Source of the DNA: Xanthobacteraceae bacterium
GTDB lineage: Bacteria > Pseudomonadota > Alphaproteobacteria > Rhizobiales > Xanthobacteraceae
Direction: 5' to 3'
NCBI GenBank assembly: GCA_009694215.1
Contig: SHVN01000015.1
Location: 1-38,738 of the forward strand
Length of the DNA stretch: 38,738 nt
Of this stretch, positions 25,681-34,512 are shown piece by piece (positions within the stretch are counted from its first letter, which is position 1; each line of letters begins with the position of its first letter). Under the pieces are notes generated by a model. That model saw only the letters and a program-made list of their open reading frames with translations, was not told the origin of the DNA and made no database searches. Made by a program: the position numbers and the translations under genes.

Positions 25681-26625
25681 CTATTTCAGCCCATTCCACA
25701 CCAGCGTGGCCGCCGCCAGGTCCTCCAGCGCGATGCCGGTGGACTTGAACAGCGTGATCTCGTCCTTGCGCTTGCGGCCCTTCCTGGTGCCGCGGCACAA
25801 CTCAAACAGGTCGCCCTGGATGTCCTTCAGGCCGATGATCTTCTTCCTGAGCGGGATGGCGATGTCGCCGGAGCCCTTGGGCGCAGTCGCCCGACTGTCG
25901 ACATAGACGCGGGCGCGGCGAATGGCATTGTCATCGGCTTCGCGGGTCTTCAGCGTAAACGCGCCGACCAGATCGAGGTGGGCGCCCTTCTTCAGCCAGG
26001 CGCCGAGAACCAGCGGCTTTTCCGACAGCGTCGCGCAAGACACGATGTCGGCCTCGCGCACCGCCTCCTCCAGGTCGTCGGCGATCACCGGCTCGATGCC
26101 AGCCGCCGAAAGCGCGAACGCGGTCGAGACCGCGCGCGAGCGCGTGCGGTTCCACAAGGTCACCCGCGCGATCGGGCGTACGGCCCGGTGCGCGCGAACC
26201 AGATGCGGCGCCAAGGCGCCTGCTCCGACCATGAGCAGATGCGATGCGTCCTCGCGAGCGAGATACCGCGCCGCCAGCGCCGAGGCGCAGGCCGTCCGCC
26301 ATGCGGTCAGCGCGGCGCCGTCGAACACCGCCAGCGTCTCGCCGGTGTCGCCCGACATCAGCACGTAGGTCCCCAGCACCGAGGGCATGCCGCGCTTGGC
26401 GTTCTCGGGAAAGACGTTGACGAGCTTGCAGCCGATGAACCGCTCGCCGGAATTGCTCCAGGCCGGCATCAGCAGCACCTTCGCCTCGCTGCCCGACGGC
26501 AGCGTGATGAAGTGCGCGATCTTCTCCGGCACGGTGATGTCGGCGCGGAACGCCTCCGCCAGCGCGTCGATCAGCGCCTCGTGGGTCAGCACGCGATTGA
26601 GGTCGTCGGCGGTGACGATGCGCAG
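25681..26625 (-). CDS. Ornithine cyclodeaminase / mu-crystallin family protein
   Basis: The product (about 314 aa) is an NAD(P)-dependent member of the OCD family, which includes ornithine cyclodeaminase, alanine dehydrogenase and pyrroline-2-carboxylate reductase. Visible are the substrate Lys region FIGCKLVNVFPEN, the Rossmann motif LLMVGAGALAPHLVRAHRAV and the late GDIAIPLRKKII region. The substrate is not readable. The start is odd: homology begins at LRIVTADDLNRVL, and the codon exactly where a start should be, 8 nt after a GGAG (26634-26637), is CTG (26625). The nearest in-frame canonical start is GTG at 26592, with no SD. An ATG at 26654 overlapping the lapA stop reads only seven codons (MFIEVPE) in another frame; one missing base would join it to this gene. 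Confidence 0.85.
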   Translation of the reverse strand: MRIVTADDLNRVLTHEALIDALAEAFRADITVPEKIAHFITLPSGSEAKVLLMPAWSNSGERFIGCKLVNVFPENAKRGMPSVLGTYVLMSGDTGETLAVFDGAALTAWRTACASALAARYLAREDASHLLMVGAGALAPHLVRAHRAVRPIARVTLWNRTRSRAVSTAFALSAAGIEPVIADDLEEAVREADIVSCATLSEKPLVLGAWLKKGAHLDLVGAFTLKTREADDNAIRRARVYVDSRATAPKGSGDIAIPLRKKIIGLKDIQGDLFELCRGTRKGRKRKDEITLFKSTGIALEDLAAATLVWNGLK

Positions 26626-26653
26626 GGCGGTTACTCCGGAACTTCGATGAACA

Positions 26654-27004
26654 TCACGCCGCCGGCGGAACCACGAACGGCGGCGACGCCTCGAGCGCCG
26701 GCACGTTGCGGCGCAGCTGCTGCGTGTCGAGCCGCGCGCGCAGATCGCGCGCCTCGGCTTCCGCCCGCCGCGCCCGCATCCGCCACTTGTGCTGGCGGAG
26801 CCAGGCGGCGATGCCGCCGACCACGACGCCAAGCGCCACCAGCGCGAAGATCAGCATGAACAGCGGCATCGTCAGCGCGAAGGCCGGCTGCGCGGAATCG
26901 AACGGATCGAATGAGACAGTGATGATCTCACGGTTCGCCACCGCAAACATCACGATGACGATGGCGAGCGGCGCGAGGATGGCGATGGCGACTAATTTGC
27001 GCAT
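26654..27004 (-). CDS. LapA-domain (DUF1049) inner-membrane protein
   Basis: The 116-aa protein has two membrane segments (about 5-24, VAIAILAPLAIVIVMFAVAN, and 45-67, MPLFMLIFALVALGVVVGGIA). A cytoplasmic coiled-coil-like basic helix follows ([23 protein letters not shown]), the layout of LapA/YciS proteins. In E. coli LapA works with LapB in lipopolysaccharide assembly, but no lapB is here. It sits downstream of ihfB, a conserved alphaproteobacterial arrangement. Confidence 0.88.
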   Translation of the reverse strand: MRKLVAIAILAPLAIVIVMFAVANREIITVSFDPFDSAQPAFALTMPLFMLIFALVALGVVVGGIAAWLRQHKWRMRARRAEAEARDLRARLDTQQLRRNVPALEASPPFVVPPAA

Positions 27005-27074
27005 GGCTAGAAACTCGTGCCCCGGACGAGCGAAGGTGAACGTAGCGAGCTGGAGCGAGATTCCGAAATGAAGC

Positions 27075-27362
27075 CTACGCCCCGGCCTTGTTCAGTCGCT
27101 CGCGCATTTCCTTGCCGGTCTTGAAGAACGGCACCGACTTCTGCGCGACCGAGACGTGCGCGCCGGTGCGCGGATTGCGCCCGGTGCGGGCGGGACGGTT
27201 CTTCACGGAAAACGCGCCGAAGCCGCGCAGCTCCACCCGGTCGCCGCGCACCATCGCCGCGACGATCTCGTTGAGGATGGCGTTGACGATGTTCTCGACG
27301 TCACGCTGATAAAGATACGGGTTGGAGATGGAGATGCGTTGCACTAGTTCGGACTTGATCAT
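27075..27362 (-). CDS. ihfB: Integration host factor subunit beta
   Basis: The 95-aa HU/IHF-family protein bends DNA at specific sites as a heterodimer with IhfA. The DNA-binding arm region [23 protein letters not shown] is typical, with the intercalating Pro in RNPRTG. The opening [28 protein letters not shown] marks it as the beta subunit rather than HU. GAGG nine bases upstream of ATG 27362 supports the start. It lies 42 bp after sppA, in the conserved sppA-ihfB order downstream of rpsA. Confidence 0.95.
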   Translation of the reverse strand: MIKSELVQRISISNPYLYQRDVENIVNAILNEIVAAMVRGDRVELRGFGAFSVKNRPARTGRNPRTGAHVSVAQKSVPFFKTGKEMRERLNKAGA

Positions 27363-27404
27363 CGGCTTTGCCTCTTTGCCGCAATCCGGAATACGCCCCC
27401 GGCA

Positions 27405-28388
27405 TCAATTGCTTGCTGGAGGGTGCCAAAGCGCCAATAGACCGTCAAGGTTGAGTCGCTCGACCGCCTGGATGGCGCCCAGCTCCTTGAACCGCTCGGC
27501 CAGGCCGGTCAGGCCGACGGCGTCGAGCAACCCCAGCGTGGCGACGCGCAGGAAGGGAAAATCCCTGAACCGGGGGCTGAGCGGATAGTCGCGGACCGGC
27601 GTCTTCGGGTCGACGTTCTTCTCCTTCGCCAGCCAATCGATCGCCGCCTGCTCGTCGCCGAGCGCGTCGATAAGATTGAATTCGAGGGCCTGGCGGCCGG
27701 TGAACACCCGGCCGTCCGACACCCGCTGGAGCGTCGCCGGGTCGAGCTGACGGCGGTCGCGAACCAGGCCCCTGAACCAGTCGTAGGAGTCCTTCACGAC
27801 AGCCTCGACGGCGGCGCGCACCTCGGGGCTCGTGGGCTCGTAGCCACTGGGCGCGGCCTTCAGAGGCGAGGATTTAATGCTCTCGACCTGGACCCCAATT
27901 GTCTTCAGGAGCTCGGTCACATTGGGGTACTGGAAGATGATGCCAATCGAGCCGACGATCGCGCTCTGCTGCGCCAGGATCCGGTCGGAGGCCATGGCGG
28001 CGATATACCCGCCGGAGGCCGCGAGCCCATCCACCACCACCACCATGGGCTTCTTGGCCCTGAGCCGGGTCAGCGAGTCGTAAAGCTCCTCGGAGCCGGA
28101 AACGGTGCCGCCTGGGCTGTTGATGTGCACGATTACGGCCTTGGCGCTCGATCTGGACAGGCGGTCGAGCGCCTCGACGCGCGGGCGGCTGCCGCGGATC
28201 AGCCCTTCGATGTTCACCCGGGCAATCGACCCGCCAGGCCCGCCGGTGATGGCGCCGCGCTGGCCGGTCAACGCCAGCCCCGCGCCCACCACGGCGACGA
28301 TCGCGACCAGCACGGTCACCACCCGCCAGAACGTCAGCTTGCGCCGCATGCGGCGGCGATCGACGATGAGATCGGCATCGAGCGACAT
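27405..28388 (-). CDS. sppA: Signal peptide peptidase SppA (36K type)
   Basis: The 327-aa membrane protease degrades leftover signal peptides. It has one N-terminal membrane anchor (about 21-40), then the short-form SppA protease domain. The Ser-Lys dyad is Ser125 in LAASGGYIAA and Lys177 in SSPLKAAPSG. VHINSPGGTVSGSEELY and VGSIGIIFQYPN are family blocks. ATG 28388 has AGGAAA eight bases upstream. It follows rpsA after a strong terminator and a repeat, so it probably has its own promoter in that 226-bp gap, though I cannot point to one. Confidence 0.94.
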   Translation of the reverse strand: MSLDADLIVDRRRMRRKLTFWRVVTVLVAIVAVVGAGLALTGQRGAITGGPGGSIARVNIEGLIRGSRPRVEALDRLSRSSAKAVIVHINSPGGTVSGSEELYDSLTRLRAKKPMVVVVDGLAASGGYIAAMASDRILAQQSAIVGSIGIIFQYPNVTELLKTIGVQVESIKSSPLKAAPSGYEPTSPEVRAAVEAVVKDSYDWFRGLVRDRRQLDPATLQRVSDGRVFTGRQALEFNLIDALGDEQAAIDWLAKEKNVDPKTPVRDYPLSPRFRDFPFLRVATLGLLDAVGLTGLAERFKELGAIQAVERLNLDGLLALWHPPASN

Positions 28389-28439
28389 GGCGTCATTTCC
28401 TCAAGTTTGATTCGAAACGCAGTGTAGCAAACTCTCCGC

Positions 28440-28520
28440 CGTCATTCCGGGCTCGCGCCGGAGCCTGTCATCGGGCCAGCCCAATTGAGCCGGACCCGTT
28501 GGGTGCGCCCCGGAATGACG
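28440..28520. repeat. Palindromic short element with CGTCATTCCGG / CCGGAATGACG ends (copy 3)
   Basis: This 81-bp copy has the same perfect 11-bp terminal inverted repeats as the one at 25540 and the same preceding ACTCTCC. Its interior differs and is shorter, so the family is defined by its ends. It lies between rpsA and sppA, immediately downstream of the rpsA terminator. Confidence 0.82.
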
Positions 28521-28556
28521 TTGAGCCGTTGGAGCAGTCCAACACGGCCAAAAGAT

Positions 28557-28586
28557 GAACCCCCGGGTCTTGCGGCCCGGGGGTTC
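28557..28586 (-). terminator. Rho-independent terminator of rpsA
   Basis: GAACCCCCGGG (28557-28567) and CCCGGGGGTTC (28576-28586) form a perfect 11-bp stem with an 8-nt loop. Reading on the minus strand it is followed by ATCTTTT. It is 28 bp past the rpsA stop. Confidence 0.92.
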
Positions 28587-28614
28587 GTTATCGAGCCGGG
28601 GGACTGGCCCCAGA

Positions 28615-30333
28615 TTACTCCTTGTCGTCGGCTTCCTCGCCCTTGCGCTTGAGCGCGCTGCCGAGGATGTCGCCGAGCGTGGCGCCGGAATCGGAGGAGC
28701 CGTACTGGGCGATGGCCTCCTTCTCCTCGGCCACCTCCAGCGCCTTGATCGAGAGCTGCACCTTGGAGGCGCGGCGGTCGAACAGGACGACGCGGGCATC
28801 GACCTTCTGGCCGACCTGGAAGCGGTCGGTGCGCTGGTCGTTGCGGTCGCGGGCGAGTTCCGAACGCTTGATGAAGGAGGTGAGATCGGTGTCGAGGATC
28901 TTCACCTCAAGACCGGCTTCCTTCACCTCGGTCACCTCGGTGGTGACGACGGCGCCCTTCTTCAGATCGCCAGGGGCGCTGTCCATCGGATCGCCCTGGA
29001 GCTGCTTGATGCCGAGCGAGATGCGTTCCTTCTCGACATCCACGTCCAGCACCTGGGCCGAAACCTTGTCGCCCTTCTTGTATTCCTCGATCACCTGCTC
29101 GCCCGGACGCTTCCAATCGAGATCGGAGAGATGGACCATACCGTCCACGTCGCCGTCGAGGCCGAGGAACAGGCCGAACTCGGTCTTGTTCTTGACCTCG
29201 CCTTCGATCGTCGTGCCGGGCGGATACTTCTCGACGAAGACCTCCCACGGATTGCGCATGGTCTGCTTGAGGCCGAGCGAGATTCGGCGCTTGACCGGAT
29301 CGACCTCGAGGATCTGAACCTCAACCTCCTGCGAGGTGGAGGCTATCTTGCCCGGGTGGACGTTCTTCTTGGTCCAGGACATTTCCGAGACGTGGATCAG
29401 GCCCTCGATGCCCGGTTCCAGTTCGACGAACGCGCCGTAGTCGGTGATGTTGGTGACGCGGCCCTTGAACCGGGTGCCGACCGGGTACTTGGCTTCGATG
29501 CCCTGCCACGGATCGTCCAGCAGCTGCTTCATGCCGAGCGAGATGCGGTGGGTCTCGTGGTTGATCTTGATGATCTTGACCTTCACCGACTGGCCGATGT
29601 TGAGCACCTCGGTCGGGTGATTGACGCGCCGCCAGGCAATGTCGGTAACATGCAGCAGCCCGTCGATGCCGCCGAGATCCACGAACGCGCCGTAGTCGGT
29701 GATGTTCTTGACCACGCCGTCGATGACCTGGCCCTCTTCGAGGTTCTGCACCAGTTCCTGGCGCTGCTCGGCGCGGGTCTCTTCCAGCACGGTGCGGCGG
29801 GACACGACGATGTTGCCGCGCCGGCGATCCATCTTGAGGATCTGGAACGGCTGGTTGACGTTCATCAGCGGGGTGACATCGCGGATCGGCCGGATGTCGA
29901 CCTGCGAGCGCGGCAGGAACGCCACCGCGCCGTCGAAATCGACGGTGAAGCCGCCCTTGACCTGGTTGAAGATGACGCCGGTGACCTTCTCGTTGTTCTT
30001 GAAGGCCGTCTCCAGCTTGCCCCAGCTTTCCTCGCGCTGCGCCTTGTCGCGCGAAAGCACCGCCTCGCCGAGCGCGTTCTCGACGCGCTCCAGATAGACT
30101 TCGACGGTGTCGCCGATCTTGATCTCGTTGCCGCGTCCGGGCCCCTGGAATTCCTTGAGGGCGACGCGTCCTTCGGTCTTCAAGCCGACATCGATGACCG
30201 CCAGGTCCTTCTCGATGCCGACGACGGTCCCCTTGATGACGGACCCTTCCTGCAGATTGCCGCCGCCGAAGGTCTCTTCGAGCAGGGCGGCGAAGTCTTC
30301 GCGCGACGGCGCGGCGGCAGTTCCAGTGGCCAT
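28615..30333 (-). CDS. rpsA: 30S ribosomal protein S1
   Basis: The 572-aa protein has six S1 RNA-binding repeats. The first two, EGSVIKGTVVGIEKDLAVIDVGLKTEG and KVTGVIFNQVKGGFTVDFDG, are the degenerate ribosome-binding ones. The rest are seen at VIDGVVKNITDYGAFVDLGGIDGLLHV, RVTNITDYGAFVELEPGIEGLIHV, EVKNKTEFGLFLGLDGDVDGMVHL and VVTTEVTEVKEAGLEVKI. S1 helps the 30S subunit bind and unfold mRNA leaders. ATG 30333 follows TTTGGAG with good spacing. It is separated from cmk by 332 bp and ends in a strong terminator, so it is likely its own unit. Confidence 0.98.
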   Translation of the reverse strand: MATGTAAAPSREDFAALLEETFGGGNLQEGSVIKGTVVGIEKDLAVIDVGLKTEGRVALKEFQGPGRGNEIKIGDTVEVYLERVENALGEAVLSRDKAQREESWGKLETAFKNNEKVTGVIFNQVKGGFTVDFDGAVAFLPRSQVDIRPIRDVTPLMNVNQPFQILKMDRRRGNIVVSRRTVLEETRAEQRQELVQNLEEGQVIDGVVKNITDYGAFVDLGGIDGLLHVTDIAWRRVNHPTEVLNIGQSVKVKIIKINHETHRISLGMKQLLDDPWQGIEAKYPVGTRFKGRVTNITDYGAFVELEPGIEGLIHVSEMSWTKKNVHPGKIASTSQEVEVQILEVDPVKRRISLGLKQTMRNPWEVFVEKYPPGTTIEGEVKNKTEFGLFLGLDGDVDGMVHLSDLDWKRPGEQVIEEYKKGDKVSAQVLDVDVEKERISLGIKQLQGDPMDSAPGDLKKGAVVTTEVTEVKEAGLEVKILDTDLTSFIKRSELARDRNDQRTDRFQVGQKVDARVVLFDRRASKVQLSIKALEVAEEKEAIAQYGSSDSGATLGDILGSALKRKGEEADDKE

Positions 30334-30665
30334 AAAGTCTCCAAAGCGGTGCGCAGGCGGTTGGGGTTAAGGGCGTTCCGAACGCGCGGGCCGCAGGTCC
30401 CGCAGACCTGCAACAACTGCCGAAAAACCGGCAGGCCGGCGCAAAACCGCGCGATCGGTACGATTGGTTCAGAGGTCCGGTGCGCCGCGGCGGGGCTCGA
30501 AGCGGGGCTTGGTCCTCCAACCGCGAGGGGCGGTCAACCGCGCCCTCGGCCCGCTCGGGTGACCACGTCGTTGATGTGGCGGCCCGGACGGCTGGGGATA
30601 TAGCCCCAGACGGCCCTGGGAGCAAGCTTTGCCGCATGTGGAGTGCCGACAAGGCTGCCGAAGCC
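30334..30665 (-). other. Long rpsA leader, no gene seen
   Basis: This 332-bp stretch between cmk and rpsA has no credible ORF. It holds a hairpin CTGGGG-ATATAG-CCCCAG (30592-30609) and another CTGCCG-AAAAAC-CGGCAG around 30417-30434. A long structured leader fits known S1 autoregulation in other bacteria, but no specific element is recognised. Confidence 0.5.
30597..30625 (-). promoter_or_regulatory. Candidate rpsA promoter
   Basis: On the minus strand TTGCTC (30625-30620) and TATATC (30602-30597) are separated by 17 bp, in the cmk-rpsA gap. Matches to consensus are partial (TTG and TATA). Use of it would give an rpsA leader of about 250 nt. Confidence 0.35.
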
Positions 30666-31292
30666 CTATCCCCGCCGGTAGCGTTCCACCAGGGCCAAAG
30701 CCGCGCGAAACGACCCCTCGATGTCGAGGGTGCTGGTGTCGAGCAGGTGCGCGTCCGGCGCCTGAATCAAGGGCGCAGTGGAACGGGAGCAGTCGCGCTC
30801 GTCGCGGGACATGATATCGGCCAGGACGGCAGCCTCATCGGCCTTCTCCCCCCGCCCCCGCAATTCGAGCGTCCGCCGGTGCGCACGGACCTCGGGCGCC
30901 GCGGTGACAAAAATCTTCACCTCGGCGTTGGGGCAGATCACCGTGCCGATGTCGCGGCCGTCGAGCACCGCGCCGGACGGGGCCGCGGCAAACTCCTTCT
31001 GGAAGTCGAGCAAGGCCGCGCGCACGCCCGGGATGGCTGAGACCACCGACGCCGCCTCGCCGACCTCGTAGCGCTTTAGCGCGCTCTCGTCGAAGCGCGC
31101 GGGATTGATCGCCTTCGCCGCCACGATCGCGCGCACCTCGTCGCCGGGGGCATGGCTCGCGTCGAGCAGGGCCTTCGCCACCGCGCGATACAAGAGCCCG
31201 GTGTCGAGATGGCGCAGGCCGTAATGCGCAGCAAGCTTCCTGCTGACCGTGCCCTTGCCCGACGCCGCCGGCCCGTCGATGGCGATGATCAT
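30666..31292 (-). CDS. cmk: Cytidylate kinase
   Basis: The 208-aa P-loop kinase phosphorylates CMP and dCMP. Walker A is GPAASGKGT (residues 7-15); [24 protein letters not shown] and the lid [13 protein letters not shown] are family signatures. The start overlaps the aroA stop by four bases (ATGA), the usual aroA-cmk-rpsA order. RBS use is probably by coupling with aroA. Confidence 0.96.
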   Translation of the reverse strand: MIIAIDGPAASGKGTVSRKLAAHYGLRHLDTGLLYRAVAKALLDASHAPGDEVRAIVAAKAINPARFDESALKRYEVGEAASVVSAIPGVRAALLDFQKEFAAAPSGAVLDGRDIGTVICPNAEVKIFVTAAPEVRAHRRTLELRGRGEKADEAAVLADIMSRDERDCSRSTAPLIQAPDAHLLDTSTLDIEGSFRAALALVERYRRG

Positions 31293-32626
31293 GAATAGTC
31301 CGCGCCGAGCGAACGCATCATGTCCGCGTATCCCGGAAAGCTCGTGGCGATGAAGGCCGCGTCGTCCACCGAGACGCCATGCTCGCTGCCGAGCCCCATG
31401 ACCAGCGCCGACATGGCGATGCGGTGATCCATATGGGTCGCGACCACGCCGCCGCCCGTGGCGCGGCCCTTGCCGTTCACGATCAGGTCGTCGCCCTCGA
31501 TAACGACATCGACGCCGTTGGCGCGCAGCATCGCGGCGGTCGCTTCGAGGCGGTCGGATTCCTTCACGCGCAATTCTGTCAGACCGCGCATGCGGGTCAC
31601 GCCTTCGGCGAAGGATGCGGCGATGGCGAGGATCGGATATTCGTCGATCATGGTCGGCGCGCGCTCGGCCGGCACGTCGACGCCATTGAGCGCGCCCGCC
31701 CTGATCCGCAGATCGGCGACGTCCTCGCCGCCCTCGTTGCGCTGCTCGACGATCTCGATCGATGCGCCCATTTCGCGAAGCGTCGTGTAAAGGCCCGTGC
31801 GCAGCGGATTGAGCATCACTCCCTCCAGCACGATCTCGGAGCCCGGCACGATCAAGGCGCCGACCAGCGGGAACGCGGCCGACGAGGGATCGGCCGGCAC
31901 CACGACCGGCGCGGCCTCAAGCTCCGGCTGACCCTGGAGCGTGATGCGCCGGCCATGCTCGCCGATGGAGGTCACGCGCACGCTCGCACCGAAATGCTTG
32001 AGCATCTTTTCGGTGTGGTCGCGGGTCGCCTCCTTCTCGATCACGGTCGTCGCGCCGGGCGCGGCCAGGCCCGCGAGCAGCACCGCCGACTTGAGTTGCG
32101 CCGACGGCACCGGCGCCTCGTATTCGATCGGCATCGGATCGCGAGCGCCCTGCATCACCACTGGCAGCCGGCCGCCCTCGCAAATTTCCAGGGTGCGCGC
32201 TCCCATCTTTTCCAGCGGATCGAGGATGCGCCGCATCGGCCGCGTGCGCAGGCTGGCATCGCCGTCGAACGTGACCCGGATCGGGCAGCCGGCCACGGCG
32301 CCCATGGCCAGGCGGCAGCCGGTTCCGGAGTTGCCGAAATCGAGCGCGGCGGAAGGTTCGGCGAAGCCGCCGACGCCGACGCCCCGCACCCGCCAGGCCC
32401 GTTCCCCGGTGCGCACCACCAGGGCGCCGAGCGCCTTCATGGCGTTTGCGGTGCTGATGGCGTCCTCGCCCTCCAGCATACCGGCGATCCGCGTCTCCCC
32501 GACCGCGAGCGCACCCAGGATCAGGGAACGCAGCGAAATCGACTTGTCGCCCGGCACGCGCACACGGCCGGTCAGCGGCCCCGAGCGGCGGGCGGTCAGC
32601 GGCGAGGGTTGGGCGGCTTGGCTCAC
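31289..32626 (-). CDS. aroA: 3-phosphoshikimate 1-carboxyvinyltransferase (EPSP synthase, class II-like)
   Basis: The 445-aa enzyme condenses phosphoenolpyruvate with shikimate-3-phosphate in the shikimate pathway. [19 protein letters not shown] has the PEP-contacting Lys; [41 protein letters not shown] and [11 protein letters not shown] are present and resemble the class II (Agrobacterium CP4-like) branch. At the CP4 Ala100 position this protein has Gly101 (GNSGTG), the ordinary residue. The usual His of KSISHR is Leu. The start is GTG 32626 with AGGGAAA upstream; the ORF extends to 32812 without homology. It overlaps cmk by four bases. Confidence 0.95.
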   Translation of the reverse strand: MSQAAQPSPLTARRSGPLTGRVRVPGDKSISLRSLILGALAVGETRIAGMLEGEDAISTANAMKALGALVVRTGERAWRVRGVGVGGFAEPSAALDFGNSGTGCRLAMGAVAGCPIRVTFDGDASLRTRPMRRILDPLEKMGARTLEICEGGRLPVVMQGARDPMPIEYEAPVPSAQLKSAVLLAGLAAPGATTVIEKEATRDHTEKMLKHFGASVRVTSIGEHGRRITLQGQPELEAAPVVVPADPSSAAFPLVGALIVPGSEIVLEGVMLNPLRTGLYTTLREMGASIEIVEQRNEGGEDVADLRIRAGALNGVDVPAERAPTMIDEYPILAIAASFAEGVTRMRGLTELRVKESDRLEATAAMLRANGVDVVIEGDDLIVNGKGRATGGGVVATHMDHRIAMSALVMGLGSEHGVSVDDAAFIATSFPGYADMMRSLGADYS

Positions 32627-32759
32627 GGCGGGTTTTCCCTTTTTGGTAGCGCGTCCTAGCACGGGGGGGCCTGCGGACGCTATTGACAGCGGCCCTGCCA
32701 GCAGCCAAGGGAAGCACCACTTTTCCTCGTCATCCGGACCGTTCCAAGGATTCCGAACC

Positions 32760-33206
32760 GTGGCAAAACCCGAGCTCGGCACGAAGCGCCTCTGCGGCAG
32801 TTGCGGCGCCAAATTCTACGACCTCAGCAAGACCCCGATCGTCTGCCCGAAATGCAGCACGGTCTTTGAAATCGTCGTGCCGGTCGCGCGCGGCCGGGCC
32901 GCGGAAGCCGCGGCTGCCGCCGCCGCTGGCATCGCGGCAGCCGCCGCGGCGGCTGCCGCCGCCGGCGCGAAGGCCAAGGAGGCCGAAGCCGAGGTGCCGG
33001 AGACGGCCGACGTCGAGTTGGTTTCGCTCGAGGACGCCGACGCCGAGGCCACCGGCAAGAAGACCGCGGGCGATGGAGCGGAAGGCGACGACGATATCGA
33101 GGTCGAGGAGACCGAGGAGGCCTCCTTCATCGAGGAACAGGAAGAGGGCGACGACGACGTTACCGACATCATCGGCGAAGGCCACGAAGACGAAGAAGAA
33201 ACCTGA
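32760..33206 (+). CDS. TIGR02300-family zinc-ribbon protein with Ala-rich linker and acidic tail
   Basis: The 148-aa protein starts with a zinc ribbon (Cys12, Cys15, Cys29, Cys32 in [23 protein letters not shown]). An Ala-rich stretch follows (about 47-75) and then a strongly acidic Glu/Asp tail to the end. This is the layout of the alphaproteobacterial TIGR02300 family of unknown function, normally found divergent from aroA, as here. The GTG start at 32760 has AAGGA nine bases upstream. The zinc ribbon plus acidic tail suggest binding to a nucleic-acid-associated partner, but that is a guess. Confidence 0.88.
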   Translation: MAKPELGTKRLCGSCGAKFYDLSKTPIVCPKCSTVFEIVVPVARGRAAEAAAAAAAGIAAAAAAAAAAGAKAKEAEAEVPETADVELVSLEDADAEATGKKTAGDGAEGDDDIEVEETEEASFIEEQEEGDDDVTDIIGEGHEDEEET

Positions 33207-33210
33207 TTTC

Positions 33211-33256
33211 GGATTTGGTCATCAGTGCAAGGCATATTGCCTCTGACGACCAATCC
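33211..33256. repeat. Long imperfect inverted repeat before tRNA-Ala
   Basis: GGATTTGGTCATCAGTGCAA (33211-33230) pairs with TTGCCTCTGACGACCAATCC (33237-33256) around the loop GGCATA, with about three mismatches or bulges. It begins 4 bp after the TIGR02300 gene stop and ends 11 bp before the tRNA. There is no U tract, so it may be a processing site, an operator, or a weak terminator. Confidence 0.6.
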
Positions 33257-33267
33257 AAACCCATGAT

Positions 33268-33343
<76 letters not shown>

Positions 33344-33361
33344 AACTCTAAAGCATCTGGA

Positions 33362-33394
33362 AAAGCCGCCCCTCGGGGCGGCTTTCGCTTTTTT
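33362..33394 (+). terminator. Rho-independent terminator after tRNA-Ala
   Basis: AAAGCCGCCC and GGGCGGCTTT form a 10-bp stem with a CTCG loop (33362-33385), followed by CGCTTTTTT. It starts 18 bp after the tRNA. Confidence 0.92.
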
Positions 33395-33438
33395 GAACGG
33401 ACCCGCATAAGATTGCCGCCAAGAACGGGGAGAACTCC

Positions 33439-34422
33439 ATGAAGGGCAAGATCGGTCTCGAAGAACACTTCGCCATCGACGACACGCTGAACGATTCCAA
33501 GGGGTTCTTTCCCGAGGACATCTGGGTCGAGGTGCGCGAGCGCATTCTCGACTTGCATGGCCGCAGGCTTCGCCTGATGGACGAATTTGGCATGGAGATG
33601 ATGATCCTGTCGCTGAATGCGCCGGCGATCCAGGCCATCCCCGATGCGAAGCGCGCCAACGAGATCGCGCGCAAGGCCAACGACTATCTGGCCGAGCAGG
33701 TGCGCAAGCGCCCCGACCGCTTCCAGGCGCTGGCCGCGCTGCCGCTGCAGGACCCCGACATGGCGACGAGGGAGTTGCAGCGCTGCGTGAAGGAGCTGGG
33801 CATGGTCGGCGCGCTGGCCAACGGCTTCTCGCAGATCGGCGATGTGAACACGATCGCCTATCTCGACGAGAAGCAGTACTGGCCGTTCTGGGCCGTATGC
33901 GACGAGCTCGACGTCCCGTTCTACCTGCACCCGCGCAATCCGCTGCCGCAGGACTCGCGCATCTACAAGGGCGCGGAATGGCTGATGGGGCCTATCTGGG
34001 CGTTCGGCCATGAGACCGCGGTGCATGCGCTGCGCCTGATGGGCTCAGGGCTTTTCGACAAGCATCCGAAGCTTCAGATTGTCATCGGCCACATGGGCGA
34101 AGGACTGCCGTTCAACATCTGGCGTGTCGACAACGCCAATGCATGGATTCCGAACCGCAACCACTATCCGGCGAAGAAGAAGATCGGCGAGTATTTCCAG
34201 AATAACTTCCACATCACCGTATCGGGCAACTTCTGCACCCAGGCGCTGCTCTCTGCTTTGATGGTGAACGGGTCCGACCGCATCATGTTCTCGACCGACT
34301 GGCCGTTCGAGAACATCGATCACGCCGCGCTGTGGTTCGACGCGGCGCCGATCGGCGAAGAGGACCGGCTGAAAATCGGCCGCACCAACGCGCTCAAGCT
34401 GTTCAAGCTCAAGGGCGCCTGA
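33439..34422 (+). CDS. Gamma-resorcylate decarboxylase-like amidohydrolase
   Basis: The 327-aa protein is a metal-dependent non-oxidative decarboxylase of the ACMSD amidohydrolase family. It closely resembles the Rhizobium gamma-resorcylate (2,6-dihydroxybenzoate) decarboxylase over its whole length, with the same numbering for metal and active-site residues: Glu8 and His10 (LEEHFAI), His164 (FYLHPRNPLPQDSRIY), His218 (IGHMGEGLP), Arg229 and Asp287 (STDWPFENIDHA). The natural substrate may be another hydroxybenzoate. No resorcinol hydroxylase or ring-cleavage genes are beside it. GGGGAGAA lies upstream of ATG 33439. Comparison is from memory of the family, not a search. Confidence 0.87.
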   Translation: MKGKIGLEEHFAIDDTLNDSKGFFPEDIWVEVRERILDLHGRRLRLMDEFGMEMMILSLNAPAIQAIPDAKRANEIARKANDYLAEQVRKRPDRFQALAALPLQDPDMATRELQRCVKELGMVGALANGFSQIGDVNTIAYLDEKQYWPFWAVCDELDVPFYLHPRNPLPQDSRIYKGAEWLMGPIWAFGHETAVHALRLMGSGLFDKHPKLQIVIGHMGEGLPFNIWRVDNANAWIPNRNHYPAKKKIGEYFQNNFHITVSGNFCTQALLSALMVNGSDRIMFSTDWPFENIDHAALWFDAAPIGEEDRLKIGRTNALKLFKLKGA

Positions 34423-34512
34423 ACGCTGCTAAAGGCCGCGGCGCTGCCCACTTGCCTCATGGGCGGGCAGCCTATAAATCCGTTGCTGGCGGGGGTTCGA
34501 TCGAGGCGGAAC

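Noticed and set aside
28555-30603. 682-aa plus-strand ORF across rpsA
   Set aside because: Composition mirrors the antisense of the S1 repeats (Asp/Leu/Val-rich). The minus strand encodes complete ribosomal protein S1 with SD and terminator.
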